Below, one piece after another: positions 25,147 to 31,142 of a stretch of 33,627 bases of DNA. This DNA is from JAZDDE01 sp039714435. Its GTDB lineage: Bacteria > Gemmatimonadota > Gemmatimonadetes > Palauibacterales > Palauibacteraceae. The stretch lies in contig JBDLJJ010000019.1 of assembly GCA_039714435.1 (NCBI GenBank), positions 1-33,627 of the forward strand. Reading direction: 5' to 3'. Made by a program: the position numbers and the translations under genes. Under the pieces are notes generated by a model. It was not told where the DNA came from, did not search any database, and was given only the letters and a program-made list of their open reading frames with translations. Positions within the stretch are counted from its first letter, which is position 1, and every line of letters starts with the position of its first letter.

Positions 25147-25554
25147 CTAGTCAGAATCGTCCGCAGACTCCTCTGCATTGTCGTCGGCGTCTTCACCGTC
25201 GTCGTCGCCTTCCTCTGCATCCTCACCGCCTTCTTCAGCGTCGTCATCGGTCGCTTCATCCATAACTTCCGCCGCATCGTCAGCCATTTTGTCTGCCGCT
25301 GCGTCCACGACCTTAGCGGCCTCTTCGGCGTCGCCGTCAGCTGCTGCTTCCATCGCTTCTGACTCGTCAGCAGCTTTCTCTTTCGCCACTTCAGGTATTT
25401 CAGTGGCTTCTTCTGCCGCGGCGTCCGCGATCTCAGCAGACTCCTCCGCAGCGGCCTCCACCACTTCAGCAGTCTCAGCAGCCTCCTGCGCGGCGAGCGG
25501 TGTAGCCACAAACAGGGCCACGGTCGTTACTACAGAAAAAGAAAACCAGCGCAT
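25147..25554 (-). CDS. Secreted hyper-acidic Ala/Glu/Asp-rich protein
   Basis: The 135-residue protein has a signal peptide (about 1-22, M-R-W-F-S-F then a hydrophobic stretch, ending P-L-A-A-Q). The mature 113 residues are almost entirely Ala, Glu and Asp with a little Val, Met, Ser and Thr, only four lysines, no arginine, no aromatic residue and no cysteine. The first two thirds have a helical heptad-like A-A-E-E / A-D rhythm; the last third is a run of Asp/Glu/Gly/Ala with no structure expected. Such a protein could bind cations or be an intrinsically disordered spacer; no family is recognised. A strong AAGGAGGAG precedes the ATG, and it has its own promoter and terminator. Confidence 0.75.
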   Translation of the reverse strand: MRWFSFSVVTTVALFVATPLAAQEAAETAEVVEAAAEESAEIADAAAEEATEIPEVAKEKAADESEAMEAAADGDAEEAAKVVDAAADKMADDAAEVMDEATDDDAEEGGEDAEEGDDDGEDADDNAEESADDSD

Positions 25555-25572
25555 TGCACTCCTCCTTCGATT

Positions 25573-25586
25573 GCGGCCGAAGCCGC
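25573..25586 (-). promoter_or_regulatory. Leader hairpin with UUCG tetraloop (copy 2)
   Basis: On the minus strand GCGGC-TTCG-GCCGC would fold in RNA as a 5-bp stem closed by C(UUCG)G, an exceptionally stable tetraloop, 5 bases upstream of the Shine-Dalgarno. It may protect the 5' end or tune translation. Confidence 0.55.
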
Positions 25587-25606
25587 AGGCGGGACAGCCA
25601 GTCAGG

Positions 25607-25636
25607 AGGATAGGGAAAACGAAACGAAAAAGCCAA
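25607..25636 (-). promoter_or_regulatory. Putative sigma-70-like promoter of the acidic-protein gene
   Basis: The minus strand has TTGGCT (25636-25631), an 18-base T-rich spacer and TATCCT (25612-25607), matching the boxes of the other cassette copy. The start would be near 25600, giving a leader of about 45 bases. Confidence 0.5.
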
Positions 25637-25655
25637 GCCGACTGAGCTCGTCCGC

Positions 25656-25690
25656 AAAAAAAAGGGGCCGGCGCAGGTGGCGCGGCCCCT
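25656..25690 (-). terminator. Intrinsic terminator of the 25714-26337 gene
   Basis: The minus strand has AGGGGCC-GCGC paired with GCGC-(bulge)-GGCCCCT, followed by eight T residues. It lies about 24 bases after the stop and is the paralogue of the terminator at 25055-25088. Confidence 0.88.
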
Positions 25691-25713
25691 CTAGGGTCTG
25701 AAACTGGTTGGGC

Positions 25714-26337
25714 TCAGGGAGTGGCAGGTGGGCCCGCATCGGCCGGCCGGCCGGCCGCCGGGACGCCTTCGGGGATTCCGCCCGCCCCGCCCGACTGACC
25801 GATGGCCGCTGCCGGTACCGTACCGGCGACTGCGCCCGCCTGCACTGGAAGGTTGGCCAGAGCCTCCGGTCCTCTTTGCAGCGCGTCTTCAACCTGTTGT
25901 AGCGCCTTGTCAGGCACTATTCCGGCTCCGACCAGCTGCGCAAGGGCCGCGATGGCCACTGTACGCCGCTCCGCTGGAGAGGTCTCCGCGATCGTGGCGA
26001 GAACGGTCTCACTGACGCCGCCCTGGAGCGCGTCCGCCCCGACGGACATATCCGCTGCGGCCGGACTCTCGATACCGGCGGCTTGCAGCGCCGCCGAAGC
26101 CTTGATAAGCGCATCGGTTCGGCGTGACACGGCTTCCTGAATCAGGTCAATGGAGACACCCTTGGCGCGTCCCTCCGCTATCTTGCTCTCCAGCAGGGAA
26201 ACCGGAATCCCGGCCTCTGCAGCACGCGCGAGTTCATCGGCGAACTCCGGGTTGGACTCCTGTGCCATGCCGGGTGTCGCCAGGAGCAAACTCCCGAGCA
26301 AAGTAACCAGGATATTTAGCGTTAGCCGTCTATTCAT
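25714..26337 (-). CDS. Secreted helical hypothetical protein
   Basis: The 207-residue protein begins at ATG 26337, which has GGAG at about 8 bases; a TTG two codons earlier is possible. Signal peptide about 1-25 (ends P-G-M-A-Q). The mature part consists of two apparently related helical units, one with A-G-I-P-V-S-L-L-E-S-K-I-A-E-G-R-A-K-G-V and one with V-G-A-G-I-V-P-D-K-A-L-Q-Q-V. It ends in a Gly/Pro/Ala-rich, probably disordered tail (about 165-207). I do not recognise the family. It lies 66 bases downstream of the ECF sigma gene and could be in that transcript or a target of the sigma factor; this is inference only. Confidence 0.75.
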   Translation of the reverse strand: MNRRLTLNILVTLLGSLLLATPGMAQESNPEFADELARAAEAGIPVSLLESKIAEGRAKGVSIDLIQEAVSRRTDALIKASAALQAAGIESPAAADMSVGADALQGGVSETVLATIAETSPAERRTVAIAALAQLVGAGIVPDKALQQVEDALQRGPEALANLPVQAGAVAGTVPAAAIGQSGGAGGIPEGVPAAGRPADAGPPATP

Positions 26338-26403
26338 ACCCAAACTCCGTTTCTCGACTATCCGTCTGTTTCATCGTAATTGACGTGCAAGGCACCTTTA
26401 TCG

Positions 26404-26952
26404 TCACTTCGGGACGTAGTCCTCGTAATGGGCCAGGGCCTCCTGGAGAGCCTCGCGTGCACGTTTGACCCTCATCTTCAGAGCGCTCTCGGAGGCGTTA
26501 AGGCGCCGCGACATTTCGCGGTATGAGACGGACTCTTGATGAAAAAGCACGAACGCCTCGCGCAGCAGCGGCGGAAGCTCGGAAAGCGCTACGGAAATAG
26601 CGGAGCGGGCCTGAGACTGCTCGACCTCCCGCACGGGGTCGCCCAGACTGGTGGGCAGAGTCTCGAGACCGGCGGAATCTTCAATGCGGCCGCGCGGTCC
26701 CCGGCGATAATCGTGGCACCTGTTACGGAGGATCTGGAAACACCACGCCGCAAAGCGATCCGGATCACGGCACATAGCCAGCTTTTCGTACGCCGACACC
26801 AGGGTGTCCTGAACGATGTCCTCCGCGGCCGTTTGGCTCGAGACCATACGGACCGCATAGCGAAACAGAGAGTCCTGGTAGCGCTGTACGAGAGGCCGGA
26901 AAGACTCGCGGTCTCCCCGCAGGACTGCTGCCACATGCTCGGCATCACTCAT
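26404..26952 (-). CDS. ECF-type RNA polymerase sigma factor
   Basis: The 182-residue protein has sigma region 2 (about 10-85, with F-R-P-L-V-Q-R-Y-Q-D-S-L-F-R-Y-A, A-A-E-D-I-V-Q-D-T-L-V and F-A-A-W-C-F-Q-I-L-R-N-R-C-H-D) and region 4 (about 118-172, with L-S-E-L-P-P-L-L-R-E-A-F-V-L, then V-S-Y-R-E-M-S-R-R-L-N and S-A-L-K-M-R-V-K-R-A-R-E-A-L as the helix-turn-helix). No regions 1 or 3 are present, as expected of group IV. Its ATG overlaps the stop of the upstream glycogen-binding-domain gene (ATGA), so it is the third gene of the operon rather than the usual first. Confidence 0.93.
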   Translation of the reverse strand: MSDAEHVAAVLRGDRESFRPLVQRYQDSLFRYAVRMVSSQTAAEDIVQDTLVSAYEKLAMCRDPDRFAAWCFQILRNRCHDYRRGPRGRIEDSAGLETLPTSLGDPVREVEQSQARSAISVALSELPPLLREAFVLFHQESVSYREMSRRLNASESALKMRVKRAREALQEALAHYEDYVPK

Positions 26953-28058
26953 CGAACTACCAGCAAGGCTGTAAATCCGCCCATTCCGTCGGATCTGCGG
27001 CCGGGCATGTCTTCGGGAACGAACCAGCGGCCTTTTTCATCCACGAAGGCGACGTTGTAAACGCCAGACTCGAGTTGCAGTTCTATAGTCCAGGCGTCCC
27101 CGCGGCGGGTCATCGGTACCGGTTCCCAGCCGTTATGAGAACCCGCCACGGATATCGTTCCCTCACCTTCAGTGGCAGCAACGCGGAGGACCACCGGGCC
27201 CGGCCCATACTCGGAGACAGGCGCAGACTCCGCAGCGGCCGTCCTGGGCTCGCCCAAACGGTACGCGAATCCGACTGACCACGTCCGGCGAGGCGGCGAT
27301 CCGAAGATTGGCTCGCCCGACGTCTCTCCGACGCTGCTCCGCGCGCTCAGCCGGTCTGAGAGATCGTGAGACGCGCCGACAAACCAGCCGGTTTCATTGT
27401 TCGCGCTGCTCGTCCAACGGTCCAGGCCGGCCCACACCAGGCCCGATCCGTAGTCGTAGGCCATGGCGAACTGGCCGTGGGGGAGGGTGAGGGAGTTCTG
27501 GAATAGAGTCTCCGCCCGAAACTGCACAGCCAGGCCTGGGGCAGGGATGGCGACAAGATCCGCCGCGACCACTCCGGTGAGCCTGTTGTCGGCTATTCCC
27601 CTGGTTCTCGTGCCCGACAGACGCCCACCTCCGCCCAGCCGGACCCGGTAGCCGCGTCCTGTCTTTACCGCGTACGGCTCGAGCTGGAGGAGACCCCCGC
27701 TGCCACTGGCATCCGTTAGCGGGTTGTGATAGGCGAACGCGGTTCCCCTAAGGTCGAACTGAAGACCTCCCCTCGTGCCGCCCACGAAGGGGCTCGAAAA
27801 AAGGTCGGCGATGGCCCAGGACGAGTTCGCCCGCGGGCGGGTCGGGATGCCTCCCGTAATAGAGAGGCGAAAGTCCTCCTCAACCCCTGTGAGACCTAGC
27901 TGAATGCTCTGTGTGGATGCGCCGGTCGCCACGTCCAGGTCTTCAGCCGCGCCCCAGGCCGCCGTTGTCGACCACTGGGCGTACAGCTGGGGACTGCACA
28001 AGAAAAACAGGACGACAAGAGCCGTCCCGGTCCGGGAGGCCCTGATAACCGCCGTCAA
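26949..28058 (-). CDS. Putative outer-membrane protein with C-terminal glycogen-binding (CBM48-like) domain
   Basis: The roughly 369-residue protein starts at TTG 28058, overlapping the previous stop by three bases (TTGA). The N-terminus is a signal peptide (about 1-28, L-V-V-L-F-F-L-C-S-P then Y-A-Q). Residues about 29-270 alternate hydrophobic and polar residues, rich in Gly, aromatic and Arg, as in an outer-membrane beta-barrel. Residues about 289-369 are an AMPK1-CBM/CBM48-like domain: V-V-L-R-V-A-A, I-S-V-A-G-S-H-N-G-W-E-P, G-D-A-W-T-I-E-L, G-V-Y-N-V-A-F-V-D-E-K-G-R-W-F-V-P. The tryptophans could stack on glucan rings. The barrel call is from composition only. Confidence 0.78.
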   Translation of the reverse strand: MTAVIRASRTGTALVVLFFLCSPQLYAQWSTTAAWGAAEDLDVATGASTQSIQLGLTGVEEDFRLSITGGIPTRPRANSSWAIADLFSSPFVGGTRGGLQFDLRGTAFAYHNPLTDASGSGGLLQLEPYAVKTGRGYRVRLGGGGRLSGTRTRGIADNRLTGVVAADLVAIPAPGLAVQFRAETLFQNSLTLPHGQFAMAYDYGSGLVWAGLDRWTSSANNETGWFVGASHDLSDRLSARSSVGETSGEPIFGSPPRRTWSVGFAYRLGEPRTAAAESAPVSEYGPGPVVLRVAATEGEGTISVAGSHNGWEPVPMTRRGDAWTIELQLESGVYNVAFVDEKGRWFVPEDMPGRRSDGMGGFTALLVVR

Positions 28059-28693
28059 CTCGAGGCGACTATCAGAGACAGCTGACTGTTAAAGCCTCCG
28101 AATCCATCCGCTACCCGCGGGGCGGCCGGATCGGTGACCCAGGTGTTTTCGTCCACGCGAAACGCGTAGTCGTGAACGCCGGGGGGAAGAGCGACCAGGG
28201 CTGTCCACAGCCCCGTCGGTAGTTTCTGTAAGGACACTGTTGGGGCCCAGCCCGTGAACGTGCCGGCGAGCGAGACGCTCTCGGCCTCAGGGGCCATGAC
28301 CTCGAACCGGACGAATATCTGAGGCTGCGAGTCGGTCACCGCGAGCGACGACTCTGAAGATCCGGCGCTCAGCTGCCAGCCGACCGCCAACAACAGCAGT
28401 GCCGCCAGCGCCGCGTAGACCGGACGCAGGGTCAGCGACACGTACCGTGGACGCGCGAACCACCGAATCACGCCCGCCAGCCTCAGAAGGCCCGATTCCA
28501 CGGGCTGCGGCTGGGGAAGAGCAGCGATTCTGTTCATGACGGCGGATTCCAGCCGCGCGGCGGAAAACCCACCGGCCTCCTGCCGGAGCGTCGCGATGTG
28601 GCTTTCCAGCCGCTGAGCTTCGTGCAGTTCCTCAGACGTCAGGTCCGAAGACTGCAATTCGCCGTTTAGATATGCATGGATTCGTGCGTTCAC
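28055..28693 (-). CDS. Single-pass membrane protein with CBM48-like domain; putative anti-sigma factor
   Basis: The 212-residue protein starts with GTG 28693. Residues 1-60 are polar and helical (I-H-A-Y-L-N-G-E-L, then E-E-L-H-E-A-Q-R-L-E), like the N-terminal sigma-binding part of anti-sigma factors but without the zinc-finger H-x-x-x-C-x-x-C. Residues 91-107 form one membrane segment. Residues 126-211 are a glycogen-binding domain: V-S-L-A-G-T-F-T-G-W-A-P, G-L-W-T-A-L-V-A-L-P-P-G-V-H-D-Y-A-F-R-V-D and W-V-T-D-P-A-A-P. The layout implies a cytoplasmic N-terminus and a periplasmic sugar-binding part. It is first in an operon with an ECF sigma factor. The anti-sigma role is inferred from context and topology. 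Confidence 0.75.
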   Translation of the reverse strand: MNARIHAYLNGELQSSDLTSEELHEAQRLESHIATLRQEAGGFSAARLESAVMNRIAALPQPQPVESGLLRLAGVIRWFARPRYVSLTLRPVYAALAALLLLAVGWQLSAGSSESSLAVTDSQPQIFVRFEVMAPEAESVSLAGTFTGWAPTVSLQKLPTGLWTALVALPPGVHDYAFRVDENTWVTDPAAPRVADGFGGFNSQLSLIVASS

Positions 28694-28917
28694 TAGATCT
28701 TCTCACGAGTTGAGCGGCTCGCCGCAGTAGCCTCTACGGATGCCTCTCAATTTAGCCTGTGCCTGTCAGACGTGATAGTTAGGCGAGCCGTCACATCTCG
28801 GAGTCGAGTACAGAGGTAACGCGGAGCCTTCGAGAGGTCACGCCATCACGCCAGACACGCGGCTACCGCGTTGCACCGCAGCGGGCAGCCGTCACCGCAG
28901 TGTATATTCGCTCCCGG

Positions 28918-28950
28918 CGGACTGTGATGGGCGTGGCCCTTTACAGTCCG
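28918..28950 (+). other. Hairpin just upstream of tRNA-Leu
   Basis: CGGACTGT / ACAGTCCG form an 8-bp perfect stem with an internal loop and an inner GGGC / GCCC stem, ending 9 bases before the tRNA. The 266 bases between the 28693 gene start and the tRNA contain no convincing coding frame. The hairpin may be part of the tRNA precursor or mark the end of another transcript. Confidence 0.4.
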
Positions 28951-28959
28951 ATCCTCACC

Positions 28960-29044
28960 GCCGGGGTGGCGAAATGGCAGACGCGAGGGACTTAAAATCC
29001 CTTGGGAGGCAGCTCCCGTGTGGGTTCGATTCCCACCCCCGGCA
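28960..29044 (+). tRNA. tRNA-Leu (anticodon UAA)
   Basis: An 85-base class II tRNA. The acceptor stem GCCGGGG (28960-28966) pairs with CCCCGGC (29037-29043), with discriminator A. The anticodon stem AGGGA / TCCCT holds loop CTTAAAA, giving anticodon TAA for UUA. A long variable arm (GGGAG / CTCCC) follows, then the T arm GTGGG-TTCGATT-CCCAC. The D arm contains the normal GGC-AAATGGC-AGAC features. CCA is not encoded. Confidence 0.96.
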
Positions 29045-29133
29045 TAGCTTGATTCATGCAAAGTCCAGCGTTTCGGCCGTGTTGGCCGTTTTGTCTGTAT
29101 CGTTCAGTACGGAATGGCATTCTGGGAGGTGAT

Positions 29134-30063
29134 ATGGGTGAGCAGGGAGGATTCTGGAACGGTCAGAAGAGGTCCATGGCGGTGGTCGCCGGGACTCTGG
29201 CACTGCTAGCGAGTCCGCAGACGCTACCCGGGCAGGACGCTGGTATCGAGCTCGTGGTCACCGGAGAGGCCGAGGTTCTGGCGCCGGGCGTCGTTTCCCT
29301 GCCGGAGTCTAACGACGAGTACCTGTCTTTTTCACCGGATATGACGCATGCGGTGTTCACGAGGCGGGCGCGGCGGGTGACACAGCTCTACGAGACTCGG
29401 TGGCAGGGCGATGGCTGGACGGAGCCCTCTCTGGTCCCGTTCTCCGGTGATTTCAGTGACAACCGCGGCTCGTTCTCCCCGGACGGCTCCCGACTGTTCT
29501 TTTCCTCCAACCGGCCGGTTTCGTCCGGCGCGGACCGCTCTGACAACCTGGACATCTGGGTCGTAGACCTGGACCCGTCTGGCTGGGCAGAACCCCGGCG
29601 TCTGGGGCCGGCAGTCAACGGCGATCAGAACGATACTCATCCATCTGTAGCAAGCTCAGGAAACCTCTATTTCGTCCGCTGGGGCGATACGGAAACGGAC
29701 ATCTACGTCAGCGAGTGGACGGGTGGCGGATACGCGGCAGCCAGCGCGCTGAGCGAGATCAATACCGAGGGGCCGGACTCCCATCCCAATATCGATCCGG
29801 GGGAGAGATTCTTGGTGTTTACCCCGACGAATCGCGAGGACGGATTCGGCGGAGGTGACATCTACGTCAGCTATCCGACAGACTCCGGCTGGAGTCCGGG
29901 ACGTAACCTGGGCCCGCCCGTGAACACGGATTACTACGAGTACAGCGCGAGAGTTACGCCGGACGGCCGGTTGTCGTTCTCGCGCGCGGGTTTCGGAGAG
30001 CCGGAGCGGCGTCCCGCAGACGTGTACATCGTCGATCTGGAGATCAGAACGACGGGTCGTTGA
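29134..30063 (+). CDS. Secreted PD40/TolB-like beta-propeller protein
   Basis: The 309-residue protein starts at ATG 29134, preceded by GGGAGGTGAT; the frame is open further upstream without a good start. A signal peptide (about 1-34, hydrophobic A-V-V-A-G-T-L-A-L-L-A) precedes at least five WD40-like (PD40) repeats marked by L-S-F-S-P-D, G-S-F-S-P-D-G-S-R-L-F-F-S-S-N-R, H-P-S-V-A-S-S-G-N-L-Y-F, H-P-N-I-D-P-G-E-R-F-L-V-F and T-P-D-G-R-L-S-F-S. These resemble the propeller part of TolB-like and OmpA-linked PD40 proteins, but there is no peptidoglycan-binding domain. It is probably a periplasmic or outer-membrane sensor or scaffold. It lies 89 bases after tRNA-Leu. Confidence 0.85.
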   Translation: MGEQGGFWNGQKRSMAVVAGTLALLASPQTLPGQDAGIELVVTGEAEVLAPGVVSLPESNDEYLSFSPDMTHAVFTRRARRVTQLYETRWQGDGWTEPSLVPFSGDFSDNRGSFSPDGSRLFFSSNRPVSSGADRSDNLDIWVVDLDPSGWAEPRRLGPAVNGDQNDTHPSVASSGNLYFVRWGDTETDIYVSEWTGGGYAAASALSEINTEGPDSHPNIDPGERFLVFTPTNREDGFGGGDIYVSYPTDSGWSPGRNLGPPVNTDYYEYSARVTPDGRLSFSRAGFGEPERRPADVYIVDLEIRTTGR

Positions 30064-30103
30064 CGGGCCTGATTCGTCTACAACAACGGACCGGCCGACG
30101 CGG

Positions 30104-30817
30104 TTAGATCTCTGAATCCTTCTCGAACAGGGGCGCCTCGAGAAGAGCACGCGCCCGGTCGGCGATGTGCTCCATCTGACGCTCGCGTTCACCGGCCCAG
30201 CGCCGCAAACGGACTAAGTTTCCCGCCAGGGCTCCTCCGCCCGCTAGCGCAAACAGCGCAGGGATGAGGGTAGCGAAAGCTGCTCCGAACGTCCGTTCAT
30301 CAAGACCGCTCGTGGCCAGAAGTAGCAGACCGATCACGAGGCCCAACGCCCCGATCACAGTCACTGCGGCCGTCCCGACCTTGTGAGTACCGAGGCGGAG
30401 GCGATGACCGGCTTCGGTCGGCTCGAGGAACGCCTGTAGATTCCCGTTAGTCCATTCGCGGGTATCACCGTGAGACGTGACCCGGCCCCTCGCACCAAAC
30501 GTCTCTCGCAGCTCTGCGACCAGGACCTGCCACTCACGATCCGTCGCCGCTCTCGGCAGTTCGACAACTCGGCCTACAGACACCGGTGCGCCGAGCGAAG
30601 TCCGGCCTGGGAGGAGCTCCGAACGGGCGTTGAGCATCGCCGCGGCCTCAGTGACTCGATCAGGATTGAGCCCGACCTCGCGTCCTACCTCCCGGAGCTC
30701 TCCGAGCGTAAGCCCTTCCTGCTCGGCCAGCGCCGGCAGGCCGGCACCGTCCTCGTCAGTGGCGAGGGCGAAGATCTCGCGGACTTCGTCTTCTCGATAT
30801 TTGCGCTCGTCAGCCAC
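30104..30817 (-). CDS. Hypothetical two-TM protein with SHOCT-like N-terminus
   Basis: The 237-residue protein starts with GTG 30817. Residues 1-62 (K-Y-R-E-D-E-V-R-E-I-F-A-L-A, then L-T-L-G-E-L-R-E-V-G-R-E-V-G-L) form a helical module. I have seen this combination in unnamed Gemmatimonadota and Acidobacteriota proteins. Residues about 85-140 look like an alpha/beta domain. Two hydrophobic segments follow (about 147-170 and 177-200), then a charged helical tail. No function can be proposed. It is divergent from the pentein gene and convergent with the PD40 gene. Confidence 0.72.
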   Translation of the reverse strand: MADERKYREDEVREIFALATDEDGAGLPALAEQEGLTLGELREVGREVGLNPDRVTEAAAMLNARSELLPGRTSLGAPVSVGRVVELPRAATDREWQVLVAELRETFGARGRVTSHGDTREWTNGNLQAFLEPTEAGHRLRLGTHKVGTAAVTVIGALGLVIGLLLLATSGLDERTFGAAFATLIPALFALAGGGALAGNLVRLRRWAGERERQMEHIADRARALLEAPLFEKDSEI

Positions 30818-31142
30818 CCTGGACTCTCTCGATCTGCCTTCAGTTTCAGGACGGGATCGAGTATATCAGTAGCTCCGGAAGATGTCGAAGACAGTCAACG
30901 CTCCGCTGCATTGCTGTTGGTGTTGGATTCGCATCCGGGACCAAACCACGCCTTCTCTTCAGACCCCGGCACTCTGTCAGCGGCACTTCCTCAAGATACC
31001 AGTGTAACCCTTCCACACTGCCCAATTGAGGCTCCATCAATTGGCATGCTCCTGCAGTTCAGGCCGGGTGGTCTGAGAGGCAGGGGCTGTGTGGTCAATC
31101 GCTCCTTTATCAGGGGTGGGAGACTGGAGGACGACGACGGGA
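30818..31142. other. 325-base divergent intergenic region
   Basis: This gap between the GTG of the two-TM gene and the ATG of the pentein gene has lower GC than its surroundings and no convincing coding frame. It must hold both promoters. The only structure I find is the inverted repeat at 31022-31044. In-frame GTG 31089 is an alternative pentein start but gives an unlikely longer n-region. Confidence 0.5.
31022..31044. promoter_or_regulatory. Operator-like inverted repeat upstream of the pentein gene
   Basis: CCAATTGA and TCAATTGG are perfect 8-bp inverted arms separated by 7 bases, centred about 110 bases before the pentein ATG. The arms are AT-rich, unlike the surrounding DNA, and no T-run follows, so a dimeric repressor/activator site fits better than a terminator. 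Confidence 0.45.

Larger units (their letters stand above)
24947..25690 (-). repeat. Direct duplication of an expression cassette (about 600 bp period)
   Basis: Two blocks, about 24947-25090 and 25546-25690, carry the same elements in the same order on the minus strand: terminator of the gene before, TTGGC and TAT boxes 18 bases apart, leader hairpin, AAGGAGGAG, and the codons for M-R-W plus a similar signal peptide. Exact identity is highest from the hairpin to the start codon. The coding parts between the blocks are unrelated, so the control region and export signal were copied or shuffled independently of the mature proteins. Confidence 0.75.
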
